DNA of 64,000 nucleotides from Woeseiaceae bacterium (GTDB taxonomy: Bacteria > Pseudomonadota > Gammaproteobacteria > Steroidobacterales > Woeseiaceae): the NCBI GenBank assembly GCA_021773115.1, contig JAJFKS010000025.1, forward strand, positions 124,001-188,000, written 5' to 3'. The first letter of the stretch is position 1; each line of letters starts with the position of its first letter. The notes under the pieces were generated by a model. It was given only the letters and a program-made list of their open reading frames with translations, ran no database searches and was not told the DNA's origin. This document shows positions 40,734 through 48,180 of this stretch, in pieces. The position numbers and the translations under genes were made by a program.

Positions 40734-42506
40734 ATGACGGCGGATCAGACGACGCTGTTTGCGCTGCTGTTTTTCGTATTCGTATTTCTGATCTGGGGAC
40801 GATGGCGCTACGACCTGGTCGCGTTCGTTGCGCTACTGATCGCGCTGCTCACAGGTATTGTGCCGACAGAGCAGGCTTTCTCGGGTTTCGGTCATCCGGC
40901 TACGATCATTATTGCGTTGGTATTGATCATCAGCCGGGGTTTGTCCAATTCCGGCGCGATCGAACTCGTGGCTCGCTATGTCATTGACGCGTCGCGCAAA
41001 TTGTCGACGCATATAACAATCATGTCGGCTCTCGCCGCCGCACTTTCGGCTTTGATGAACAACGTTGCGGCGCTCGCTTTGCTGATGCCCGTCGATATGC
41101 AGGCGGCGAAGAAAGCAGGGCGCAGCCCGTCCCTGTCACTAATGCCGCTGTCCTTCGCATCAATTCTCGGCGGCATGATTACTCTGATCGGAACACCGCC
41201 GAATATCGTGATCGCCGCGTTTCGTGGCGATGCACTCGGTGAGCCCTACAATATGTTCGATTTTGCACCGGTCGGTCTGGCTTGTGCTGTTGTGGGCGTT
41301 GCTTACGTCGCTTTGATCGGCTGGCGTTTGCTGCCAGCCGAACGGCAGGCGGCCGATGCAGGTAGGGAGCTATTCAAACTCGCGGATTACATCAACGAAG
41401 TCCGCGTGCCCGAGGGCTCGTCGGTGATTGGCAAACAGGTTCGTGATTTGGACGAACCCGCCGGTCGTAGTGATGTTGAGATCGTCGGTCTGGTGAGGCG
41501 CGGTCGGCGCATGCCGGGCATGGCACGCGCAGTAGAAATTCGCGAAGGCGACGTATTGGTCGTCGAAGCCAGTCCTGACAGCCTTGAAGAAGCGCTGGGC
41601 AATCTGGGCCTCGAATACGTGGGAAAGGCAGAGGGCCAGCTCGACGACAAGGATTTGATTCTCAATGAAGTGGTGGTGCAGGAGTCGTCACGTCTTGCCG
41701 GCCGCTCCGCGCGGTCCGTGCGTCTGTTGCACAGCTATCGGGTTGCGTTGGTCGGTGTTTCCCGCCGTGGCAAGCGCTTCAGCGAGAATGTCCGCAAACT
41801 GGAATTACAGGCGGGTGATGTGCTGTTGCTGTTGGGGACCGACGAACAATTGAATATCGCGACAGGCCGACTCGGCTTGTTGCCGCTGGCAGACCGCGGA
41901 CACAGCGTTATCCAGCGTGACAAGGCGTGGTGGGCGGTCGGATTATTCGCCTCGGCGATCACTGTCGCGAGTTTCGGACTGGTTTACCTGCCAGTCGCGC
42001 TCGGCTGTGTCACCGCCCTCTACGTGTTACTGAATATTGTTCCGATTCGTGATGTCTATACGTCGATCGAGTGGCCAGTCATCGTACTGCTTGGATCCAT
42101 GATTCCGATTGGCGGCGCCTTGCAGTCCACAGGTGGCACGGCGTTGATCGCGGGCGGAATTGTTGATTTGTCGACCGGCTACTCTCCGCTCGTTGTGTTG
42201 ACCTTGCTCGTGATCGTGACGATGACCTTGTCCGATGTCATGAATAACACTGCGACCGCAGTCATTGCAGCACCCATCGCCGTGGAAATCGCGGATCGAT
42301 TGAATGTTAATCCCGATCCGTTCCTGATGGGCGTGGCAGTGGCGGCATCCTGCGCATTTCTGACACCCATCGGGCACAAGAACAACACGTTGATCATGGG
42401 GCCCGGCGGCTATCGATTTGGTGATTATTGGCGTATGGGTTTGCCGTTGGAGATTTTGATCGTCATCGTATCGGTACCCGCAATTGCTTACTTCTGGCCT
42501 ATGTAG
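40734..42506 (+). CDS. SLC13-type anion permease with two TrkA-C (RCK_C) domains
   Basis: A 590-residue membrane protein. N-terminal helices include a CitT-like core (SGFGHPATIIIALVLIISRGL, then PLSFASILGGMITLIGTPPNIVI). The middle (about residues 205-390) contains two TrkA_C modules (IGKQVRDLDEPAGRSDVEIVGL and LAGRSARSVRLLHSYRVALVGV), then further helices with the GTPPNI-like repeat (SGGIVDLSTGYS, GHKNNTLIMGPGGYRFGDYW). This layout fits the DASS/ArsB-like Na+-coupled anion transporters. It is 3 bp after the amidohydrolase and may import its product or substrate; that link is inference. Confidence 0.85.
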   Translation: MTADQTTLFALLFFVFVFLIWGRWRYDLVAFVALLIALLTGIVPTEQAFSGFGHPATIIIALVLIISRGLSNSGAIELVARYVIDASRKLSTHITIMSALAAALSALMNNVAALALLMPVDMQAAKKAGRSPSLSLMPLSFASILGGMITLIGTPPNIVIAAFRGDALGEPYNMFDFAPVGLACAVVGVAYVALIGWRLLPAERQAADAGRELFKLADYINEVRVPEGSSVIGKQVRDLDEPAGRSDVEIVGLVRRGRRMPGMARAVEIREGDVLVVEASPDSLEEALGNLGLEYVGKAEGQLDDKDLILNEVVVQESSRLAGRSARSVRLLHSYRVALVGVSRRGKRFSENVRKLELQAGDVLLLLGTDEQLNIATGRLGLLPLADRGHSVIQRDKAWWAVGLFASAITVASFGLVYLPVALGCVTALYVLLNIVPIRDVYTSIEWPVIVLLGSMIPIGGALQSTGGTALIAGGIVDLSTGYSPLVVLTLLVIVTMTLSDVMNNTATAVIAAPIAVEIADRLNVNPDPFLMGVAVAASCAFLTPIGHKNNTLIMGPGGYRFGDYWRMGLPLEILIVIVSVPAIAYFWPM

Positions 42507-42553
42507 TCGTCGAAATTATGGTAAACGCTTGTCGCCAAATCGCGGATTCGTGC

Positions 42554-42566
42554 GTCAGTTACTGAC
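42554..42566. promoter_or_regulatory. 13-bp palindrome, candidate upstream activator site
   Basis: GTCAGT-T-ACTGAC, a perfect inverted repeat, about 100 bp upstream of the sigma-54 promoter at 42662-42678. That distance is typical of enhancer sites for sigma-54 activators. No activator gene is adjacent, so the partner is unknown. Confidence 0.4.
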
Positions 42567-42661
42567 AAAATGCGTTAGTTAAGAGTGGCAGGCTTATGGT
42601 GGGCCTCTGCTAAGCCTTTGATATAAAAGGGCATGCCTCGATATTGATTCCCGGCCGTGGA

Positions 42662-42678
42662 TTGGCACAGCGCTTGCA
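42662..42678 (+). promoter_or_regulatory. Sigma-54 promoter
   Basis: TTGGCACAGCGCTTGCA. It fits the -24/-12 consensus (TGGCAC-N5-TTGCA), with exactly ten bases between the invariant GG and GC. Transcription would start about 12 bases after the GC, near 42690, some 25 bases upstream of the small-gene start at 42715. No other match of this quality was seen by eye in the window. Confidence 0.8.
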
Positions 42679-42714
42679 ACACTGTGTTCATCAAGAAATC
42701 AGATGGAGATCGAC

Positions 42715-42948
42715 ATGGCCAGAGCGACAATTCTCGATTGGACCGAGGCGTCGGTACAACTCAAATTCGACGCGCACCGCGACGTCAAATACCAGGTCTA
42801 CCGCGACAGCGGTCGACACTTTCTGGAAGTGCGCAATGTTGCGGACGAACCCATTCACACACTTGAACTGCCCGATGGCATGAAGCTTGATCCGAGCAGT
42901 TATCAAGTGTTGTTGCGTTACGTCTTATTGGATCTCGTCGCTGCATAG
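42715..42948 (+). CDS. Small protein of unknown function under sigma-54 control
   Basis: A 77-residue protein beginning MARATILDWTEASVQLKF and rich in charged and aromatic residues (KYQVYRDSGRHFLEVRNV, then LELPDGMKLDPSSYQ). No signal peptide or membrane helix is seen; an antiparallel beta fold is likely. The ATG at 42715 has GGAG 6 nt upstream, and the reading starts 37 bp after a clear sigma-54 promoter. Its 3' end overlaps the convergent dipeptidase gene by 31 bp. I do not recognise a family. Confidence 0.7.
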   Translation: MARATILDWTEASVQLKFDAHRDVKYQVYRDSGRHFLEVRNVADEPIHTLELPDGMKLDPSSYQVLLRYVLLDLVAA

Positions 42949-44135
42949 TCTTCAGCGGACTGCCACACACGTAACAGGTTCTCGCCGAGAATTTTTCGAA
43001 TGTCCGCTTCGCTGTAACCGCGTTGCAGCAGGCCTTTGATCAGGTTCGGGTAAGACGACACATCCTTCAGTCCGATCGGCAGTGAATCGCCGACACCGTC
43101 GTAATCCGATCCTATGCCGACGTGGTCAACACCAGCGATGGCAACGACATGATCGAAGTGGTCGAGGACGTCGTCAACGCTCGCATACGGCAGCGGACCA
43201 TGTTCTGCCGCATAAACAGCGGGAAACAGTTGATGGGAATCGGCCTCAGTGTACTGAGGATTGTCCACCAGCCATTGCTCGCTGGCCTCGGATCTCGCCG
43301 TACTGTATTCGCGCGCCTTCGCAGTGACAAACGTCGAACCAAAATTGATCTGAATGACGCCGCCTTTTTTCGCTAGTGCGACAATCATCTCGTCGCTCAT
43401 GTTGCGTTCAAATCCCGGCGTGAAGTGTCGCGCCGATGAATGCGATGCGATAATCGGTACTTCGCTGATGTCGATCGTCTGCCAAAACGCGTCGTCCGAT
43501 ACATGGCTGATATCGACCATGATGCCCAGCCGGTTCATTTCCCTGACGACATCTTTGCCAAAGTCACTCAAGCCACCCCATTGGTGAGTATCATCGTAAG
43601 ACGAATCGGAAATGTGATTCGACAGACCGTGCGCCAATGTGATGTACCGGATGCCTTTATCGTAGTAGTCGGCGAGATTGGCAAGATCACCCTCAATGGG
43701 GGAGCCGTTTTCCATCCCCAGTGGCAGGGATATGAGTTCCGCGGCGAATTGCGAGCGCACCTCGGCCGGCGATGTGGCGACGGCAAACTTGTCCGGCCAC
43801 TGTTCTTCAAAGCCGTAGACCATTTCGATCAGCGAATCGGCGACTTCCTTTGATCCGCCTTCGGCTTCCAGTGATGACGGCGTGTAGATCGACATGAACG
43901 GCGCATTCAAGCCGCCGCGAACGGCGCGCGGGTAATCGAAATCGCCGTCTTCGGTTGCGATGGAAATGTCCGCTGGCTTCGCTGCCAGCCGGTATGGGAC
44001 GTCGATATGCGTGTCCACAATGATGCTGTCCATCGCGATACGTTCGGCATCTTTGGCGAAGTCGGGTGGCGTCGGAGCGCTGCACGCAACAATTAGTGCA
44101 AGTGAGGCGAGTGTTGTCAGGCTTCGATGTATCAT
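42918..44135 (-). CDS. M19 family membrane dipeptidase, lipoprotein
   Basis: A 405-residue renal-dipeptidase family protein with a lipobox (IVAC, Cys 18). Metal-site marks are DTHIDVPYRL (HxD), a Glu in GMENGSPI, and HSSARHFTPGFERNMSDE plus VGIGSDYDGVG near the C-terminus. These enzymes hydrolyse dipeptides, including some with D-amino acids, in the envelope. Its 3' end overlaps the convergent 77-residue gene by 31 bp. No operon partner is seen. Confidence 0.92.
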   Translation of the reverse strand: MIHRSLTTLASLALIVACSAPTPPDFAKDAERIAMDSIIVDTHIDVPYRLAAKPADISIATEDGDFDYPRAVRGGLNAPFMSIYTPSSLEAEGGSKEVADSLIEMVYGFEEQWPDKFAVATSPAEVRSQFAAELISLPLGMENGSPIEGDLANLADYYDKGIRYITLAHGLSNHISDSSYDDTHQWGGLSDFGKDVVREMNRLGIMVDISHVSDDAFWQTIDISEVPIIASHSSARHFTPGFERNMSDEMIVALAKKGGVIQINFGSTFVTAKAREYSTARSEASEQWLVDNPQYTEADSHQLFPAVYAAEHGPLPYASVDDVLDHFDHVVAIAGVDHVGIGSDYDGVGDSLPIGLKDVSSYPNLIKGLLQRGYSEADIRKILGENLLRVWQSAEDYAATRSNKT

Positions 44136-44206
44136 ATTAATTATTTCACTGGTTCAGGCGGCGGAAGATTGTAACAATATGCAGGGATCCGTACAGGAGC
44201 AAATTA

Positions 44207-44554
44207 ATGAGTGATGACAACCCGCCGGCAGATCATGCAATTGCCGATGACAATTCGACCGGGAGTCCGCTGGAGCAAAATCTGAAATCCAGGGCAACCT
44301 GGTGGCGTGCCTTGTTCATGCTGATCAGTTGCGTACTTGTCAGTATCGCGAGTTTCGTTGGAACCATGGTTGTGGTACTGGGTTTCTTTTGGGTTTTGTT
44401 CAGCGGTGCGGTCAATCGCCAGTTGCAGGAGGTTGGGCAGAGTCTGGCGAGTTATATCTACGGCATTATCTGCTACTTGACGTTCAACACCGATGAGAAA
44501 CCTTTTCCGCTCGGCGGACAGTGGCCGTCCAGTAGCAACGACACCCCGGACTAA
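44207..44554 (+). CDS. DUF4389 family membrane protein
   Basis: A 115-residue protein. A hydrophilic N-terminus of about 30 residues leads to one strong membrane region (ALFMLISCVLVSIASFVGTMVV) and a second weaker one (GFFWVLFSGAVNRQ), then QLQEVGQSLASYIYGIICYLTFNTDEKPFPLG. That last block is the DUF4389 signature. The start has AGGAG 8 nt upstream. The family is found mainly in Gammaproteobacteria and has no assigned function. It stops 1 bp before the end of the convergent ParC-like gene. Confidence 0.88.
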   Translation: MSDDNPPADHAIADDNSTGSPLEQNLKSRATWWRALFMLISCVLVSIASFVGTMVVVLGFFWVLFSGAVNRQLQEVGQSLASYIYGIICYLTFNTDEKPFPLGGQWPSSSNDTPD

Positions 44555-44555
44555 T

Positions 44556-44810
44556 CTATACCGATAATTCGCGCTGAGCGGGCTGCCAGTGCGCAAGATT
44601 TACTGCGGCGGCTCCGACACCGAGGTTACGCACCCATCGGGCCGCCGCGTCCAACGTCACCCAGGTGCGAATTTTGCCCTTGCGCGTTTCCGCGGTAATC
44701 GGCCCATTCGGCGTTTTCGCTTCAATGTGAAAGCGGGCACCGCGCGCGATAATGTTGATGTTCTTGATGGCGCCTGCCGCAACCATCGCTTTCAACATGC
44801 GTTCATCCAT
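44556..44810 (-). CDS. ParC-family partition-associated-like small protein
   Basis: An 84-residue protein (MDERMLKAMVAAGAIKNINIIARGARFHIEA..., middle TWVTLDAAARWVRNLGVGAAAVNL). It resembles the small 'ParC family partition-associated' proteins of plasmids and integrative elements, which are not topoisomerase IV. The name reflects resemblance only. Its start lies 8 bp inside the CopG-like gene on the same strand, so the two are coupled. The sequence is basic and alanine-rich, and no catalytic motif is visible. Confidence in the family is moderate. Confidence 0.6.
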   Translation of the reverse strand: MDERMLKAMVAAGAIKNINIIARGARFHIEAKTPNGPITAETRKGKIRTWVTLDAAARWVRNLGVGAAAVNLAHWQPAQRELSV

Positions 44811-44997
44811 TGGGGGTCCCCGGGGAAAGGTCACGTTGTTCCGGAATCGTGATTCCGCGCTTGTTGCAGTGTCTGCGAATTAACATTTCAACCATGTTGG
44901 CAATGCTTCGATGCTCGCGCGCGGCGGCCTCGCGGACCGCCTCTTTGATCGCGGGTTCTATGCGCAAATTAAGCGTCGATACCTTGGTTTTTGCCAT
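44803..44997 (-). CDS. CopG-type ribbon-helix-helix DNA-binding protein
   Basis: A 64-residue protein. The sequence STLNLRIEPAIKEAVREAAAREHRSIANMVEMLIRRHC is the RHH fold: a beta strand with LNLRI, helix A, and helix B starting SIANMVEML. RHH dimers bind short palindromes and often repress their own operon. A second ATG (45006) adds three residues. It is coupled to the ParC-like gene, suggesting a two-gene unit like a partition or toxin-antitoxin pair. Neither partner looks like a known toxin. Confidence 0.82.
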   Translation of the reverse strand: MAKTKVSTLNLRIEPAIKEAVREAAAREHRSIANMVEMLIRRHCNKRGITIPEQRDLSPGTPNG

Positions 44998-45006
44998 ACC
45001 TCGCAT

Positions 45007-45040
45007 TGTATAGCAGAAATAACGAAAATGTAACGCATTT
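45007..45040 (-). promoter_or_regulatory. Candidate CopG promoter with overlapping palindrome
   Basis: On the minus strand GTTACA (45034-45029), 16 bp, TATACA (45012-45007) resembles a sigma-70 promoter. A palindrome AAATG-N5-CATTT (45026-45040) overlaps the -35 box. The start would be near 45000, only a few bases before the ATG at 44997, so the transcript would be almost leaderless. Weak evidence. Confidence 0.3.
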
Positions 45041-45122
45041 CACGTTGGTATAACTGTGCCACGCCATTGGGTATATTGACGGCATGATCCGGGACGGCCC
45101 GGGACACTCTGTGAGGACGGAA

Positions 45123-45227
45123 ATGGAACAAGGAATCTTTATGTTTAGCCTGGTGGTGGGCGTGAGTGCGGTGCTGTTACTCGCTTTCACATTGTTGATG
45201 ATTGCGCTGGGCAAAATCGACGTTTAG
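45123..45227 (+). CDS. Single-helix micropeptide
   Basis: A 34-residue peptide: MEQGIFMFS, then a membrane helix LVVGVSAVLLLAFTLLMIAL, ending GKIDV. ATG at 45123 has GAGGACGG just upstream, a fair ribosome-binding site. It sits between the divergent CopG gene and the SPFH operon, with 128 bp to the SPFH start. It resembles many short membrane proteins that modulate transporters or proteases, but no family is recognised. Confidence 0.55.
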   Translation: MEQGIFMFSLVVGVSAVLLLAFTLLMIALGKIDV

Positions 45228-45276
45228 TCAATAGGCCATACGACCCGTCTCGAAAGCGTCAATGCCACCGTTTTTC

Positions 45277-45312
45277 TTGATTTTTCGATAAAATGATATC
45301 ATAATGATATCA
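45277..45312 (+). promoter_or_regulatory. SPFH-operon promoter with tandem 8-bp palindromes
   Basis: TTGATT (45277-45282), 17 bp, CATAAT (45300-45305) fits a sigma-70 promoter. Two perfect TGATATCA palindromes (45294-45301 and 45305-45312) have centres 11 bp apart and straddle the -10 box. Tandem 8-bp palindromes spaced by about one helical turn are a known operator layout of ribbon-helix-helix proteins (for example MetJ), and an RHH gene is in the operon downstream. Confidence 0.7.
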
Positions 45313-45355
45313 AATTGGCTCAAGATCGAAGCCAACGAGGAACAAGGAGAACAAT

Positions 45356-46225
45356 GTGAATCGAGAGATCAAAAGAGTAGTCCCATCGGGTTATTTGATG
45401 ATTTTCGTACTGCTTGCAGCGCAATTGGGTCTGGGCTACGCATGCGTGTCGGCCCTTCAGGCGCAGTCAATACCGACGTTTATTGTTGCCCTGGTGGCCT
45501 CGATCCTGGTGCTTGTTTGTTGGGGCGGATTCATGATGGTGCACCCGAACGAAGCGAAGGTGCTGCAACTGTTTGGCAAGTACGTCGGTACCACACGCGA
45601 ACCCGGTCTGCGATGGGCGAACCCGTTCTACACAAAAGTTTCCATATCAACGCGTGTCAGGAACTTCGAAAGCAGCACGCTCAAAGTTAATGATGCCAAC
45701 GGTAGCCCAATCGAGATCGCTGCCGTCGTCGTATGGAAAGTGTTCGATACAGCCGAGGCGCTGTTCGAGGTCGATGACTACGCCGGGTTCGTACAGATCC
45801 AGAGCGAATCGGCGCTACGCAACCTCGGTACGAGCTATCCCTATGAACCGCATGATGGTGAGACGATTGCTCTGCGCAGCAATCAGAATGAAATCGCGAC
45901 GGCGCTCGTCTCGGAAATTCAGGACCGACTTTCGCAAGCGGGCGTAACTGTCATTGAAGCGCGCATCACACACCTCGCATACGCCGCCGAGATTGCACAT
46001 GCAATGCTGCGACGTCAACAGGCATCCGCAATCATTGCCGCACGGGCGCAAATCGTGCGTGGTGCCGTCGGCATGGTGCAAATGGCGTTGAAAGAACTGG
46101 AAGTGAATAAGGTTGTGAAGCTCGATGAAGAGCGTACAGCTGCGATGGTTAGCAATTTGCTCGTGGTTCTTTGCAGCGAAGAGAATACGCAACCCGTTGT
46201 AAACACCGGCTCTTTGTATACCTGA
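45356..46225 (+). CDS. SPFH/Band 7 domain membrane protein
   Basis: A 289-residue stomatin/prohibitin-like protein. It starts at a GTG with AAGGAG 7 nt upstream. Two N-terminal membrane helices ([19 protein letters not shown] and [23 protein letters not shown]) precede the Band 7 domain ([30 protein letters not shown], given as [17 protein letters not shown] and [10 protein letters not shown]), then an amphipathic coiled-coil-like region ([22 protein letters not shown]). It is not next to a NfeD or FtsH-like gene, so it differs from typical QmcA or HflKC pairs. It heads an operon with an RHH protein and a micropeptide. Confidence 0.88.
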   Translation: MNREIKRVVPSGYLMIFVLLAAQLGLGYACVSALQAQSIPTFIVALVASILVLVCWGGFMMVHPNEAKVLQLFGKYVGTTREPGLRWANPFYTKVSISTRVRNFESSTLKVNDANGSPIEIAAVVVWKVFDTAEALFEVDDYAGFVQIQSESALRNLGTSYPYEPHDGETIALRSNQNEIATALVSEIQDRLSQAGVTVIEARITHLAYAAEIAHAMLRRQQASAIIAARAQIVRGAVGMVQMALKELEVNKVVKLDEERTAAMVSNLLVVLCSEENTQPVVNTGSLYT

Positions 46226-46244
46226 ACCTGAACCGGGACCGGCT

Positions 46245-46427
46245 ATGGCGGCGAAAAAATCATTCGCGCTGCGAATGGATTCCAAGACACTGGATGCCAT
46301 GCAGCGCTGGGCGAAAGATGATCTACGCAGTTTGAATGCGCAGATCGAATTCGTTTTGCGCGAATCCTTGCGCCGGGCAGGGCGGCTCAAAGATGCGAAA
46401 GACGACAGTGATAGTATGGGGCGATGA
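46245..46427 (+). CDS. Arc/CopG-type ribbon-helix-helix protein
   Basis: A 60-residue protein (KKSFALRMDSKTLDAMQRWAKDDLRSLNAQIEFVLRESLRR). The FALRM strand, helix A and helix B (SLNAQIEFVLRESL) make an Arc-like RHH fold. It begins 19 bp after the SPFH gene. It is the likely binder of the tandem TGATATCA sites at the operon promoter; that is inference. The stop overlaps the ATG of the next micropeptide (ATGA), so the two are translated together. Confidence 0.85.
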   Translation: MAAKKSFALRMDSKTLDAMQRWAKDDLRSLNAQIEFVLRESLRRAGRLKDAKDDSDSMGR

Positions 46428-46540
46428 GAGACTATCTGCCGTTCATACTGGTCGCCCTTGGCATCTTCTCAGCGGCATGCGTCGCTTACGTGGCCTGGGA
46501 GCTCACGAAGGAAGCCTTCCGGGACGGCAAGGACGACTAA
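46424..46540 (+). CDS. Single-helix micropeptide
   Basis: A 38-residue peptide: MRDY, a membrane helix LPFILVALGIFSAACVAYVAW, then a charged tail ELTKEAFRDGKDD. It starts inside the RHH stop (ATGA). A run of eight C lies 7 bp after its stop, before the end of the convergent DUF3300 gene. No homologue recognised; it is clearly coupled to the RHH-SPFH unit, which suggests a joint function. Confidence 0.55.
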   Translation: MRDYLPFILVALGIFSAACVAYVAWELTKEAFRDGKDD

Positions 46541-46569
46541 TTCCATTCCCCCCCCGGCTGGCAGTGAAA

Positions 46570-48084
46570 TCAGCGCCGTGAGCGGCTTTGTGAGCGGCTT
46601 CGTGATTCGCCACTGCGGTCGCTTTTTTGCGATGTTTCGCGTTGCGCGCTCCGCTGTTGTGCCTGCTGCGGTGGCTGCGTTCGCTGCCGAATACGCTTCT
46701 CGGGCTGGCGCTGTTGTTGGACCGCCGGGCGCGTTTGACCCGATGTGGGTGCGGGACGCGATTCCTGGCGCCTGACAGTGCTTGCCTCGCGCTGCACATT
46801 TCTCGACTGAGCAACGGGCTGCCGGCGTTCCGTCCTGGGAGAACGAACGCTCGGTGTATTTTGCCGTTGTGCGACGCTTGGGCGAACGGCTGGATCCTGT
46901 CGTCGTGATTCACGCTGGCGAAATGTAATTTCGCGCTGCTGATCCTGACTCCGGCTCACGGTCGTGTCCTGGCGTTGTCTTTGCCGGGGACGCGCTGTCG
47001 TGTCCTGTCTTTGTCTTTCTTGTCGCCGAACGGCCGTATTCTGTCGGCCATTTTCCCGAAGGTTGGCGACCTGGCGTTGCGAAGACACGCGCTGATCGCG
47101 CTCGCGAAATGCGATGGGCTGAGTGTCCCGTGTTCGGTTGACTGTCCGTCGCTGGCCGTTTCGGTCGCTGCGAACATATCCTTCACGCCGTACATACTCG
47201 CGGCGTCGCTCGCGCGGGCGCCACTGATCGCCGTGCGAATTGTAATTGCGGGAGCGGTTGTAGTTGTGTGTGTAATAGGTGTTGTAGACCTGGATTGACG
47301 GTCTACGGTACCAGTGATTCCAATACGAACGTCCGTAGTAGGGATGTCCGATATAGCTGTGATGCCAGGTATTCAGACTGTGTGACGACCAACCGATCGT
47401 AAACGCGGTCGTTACACCCCAAAACGCGTTGTGGGAAAAATGATGCCCGGCCGCATACGGGTAGTAGTACACCGGGTAAGGTCTCGGGTAGTAGTAGTAG
47501 ACCGGTTGCGGCTGGTAGTAAACGACGCGTGCGGGCTCGTAGTAGGGGACGTAGATGACGTCCTCCTGGGCTGGCGCGACGTAAATTACGCCATCATCTT
47601 CAGAGACCGTCTGATACTTGTCGCTCTTTAGATTACCCGCCGCATAGGCGCGGTCGCGGAAAGACTCAACAGCTGACACGACGTCAGCCTGTTGAGCGAC
47701 AACGGCGTCGCCGAGGCGCAGGGTCCAGTCAAGATCGTCATTTAATAATTCAACGACTTCCGGGTAGTTGATTAACGCAACGACGGCGTCATCCCAGTTT
47801 TCATCCGGCTCGAGACTGGAGTCACTTTCGTAGGCGTCGAGAAAGCGGGCCGCCTCGACAATTTGCAGCGGATAGGCTGAAGCAGGCAGCACAATTGCCA
47901 GGAGGTCGTCCGGATACAGGGCAATCGGACCGACGAGTTCTTCCAGTTCCGTTGCCGACATCAGCACAGCGTCGGATTCAGCCTCGTACTGGCCGATCAC
48001 ATTGCCGTCATCGTCCACTGGCACCTGGGCCAGCGAAATTGCCGGAAATAGCAGGAAAATTGCGAGCTTGTATTGAGCTTTCAT
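46570..48084 (-). CDS. DUF3300 family protein with Arg/Gln-rich tail
   Basis: A 504-residue exported protein. A signal peptide (to about residue 20, FPAISLAQ) precedes the DUF3300 domain (about 45-250): LEELVGPIALYPDDLLAIVLPASAYPLQIVEAARF, split as LVGPIALYPDDLLAIVLPA and SAYPLQIVEAARF. A Tyr/His/Pro-rich stretch follows (YYQPQPVYYYYPRPYPVYYY), then a C-terminal region of about 200 residues rich in Arg, Gln, Ser and Thr with short repeats (RQRQRQDTT and similar), ending SRSRSQSRSRR. DUF3300 proteins are common in Proteobacteria and have no assigned role; the tail may bind polyanions such as nucleic acid. Confidence 0.85.
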   Translation of the reverse strand: MKAQYKLAIFLLFPAISLAQVPVDDDGNVIGQYEAESDAVLMSATELEELVGPIALYPDDLLAIVLPASAYPLQIVEAARFLDAYESDSSLEPDENWDDAVVALINYPEVVELLNDDLDWTLRLGDAVVAQQADVVSAVESFRDRAYAAGNLKSDKYQTVSEDDGVIYVAPAQEDVIYVPYYEPARVVYYQPQPVYYYYPRPYPVYYYPYAAGHHFSHNAFWGVTTAFTIGWSSHSLNTWHHSYIGHPYYGRSYWNHWYRRPSIQVYNTYYTHNYNRSRNYNSHGDQWRPRERRREYVRREGYVRSDRNGQRRTVNRTRDTQPIAFRERDQRVSSQRQVANLRENGRQNTAVRRQERQRQDTTARPRQRQRQDTTVSRSQDQQREITFRQRESRRQDPAVRPSVAQRQNTPSVRSPRTERRQPVAQSRNVQREASTVRRQESRPAPTSGQTRPAVQQQRQPEKRIRQRTQPPQQAQQRSAQRETSQKSDRSGESRSRSQSRSRR

Positions 48085-48180
48085 AAGGCCTCCGGGTCCA
48101 AATTCACGCGGACCTGTCTACATTGAGGCCAATACTAACGCACGCTAGCTGAACCGCCCCTTAACCAGCTGCAAGCCCAG

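Noticed and set aside
44556..44810. Topoisomerase IV subunit ParC
   Set aside because: The protein is only 84 residues long with no topoisomerase motif; the name refers to small plasmid partition-associated proteins.
46548..46555. Poly-C tract as a phase-variation switch
   Set aside because: It is outside any reading frame and not in a promoter position for the flanking genes that I can see; only the length is suggestive.
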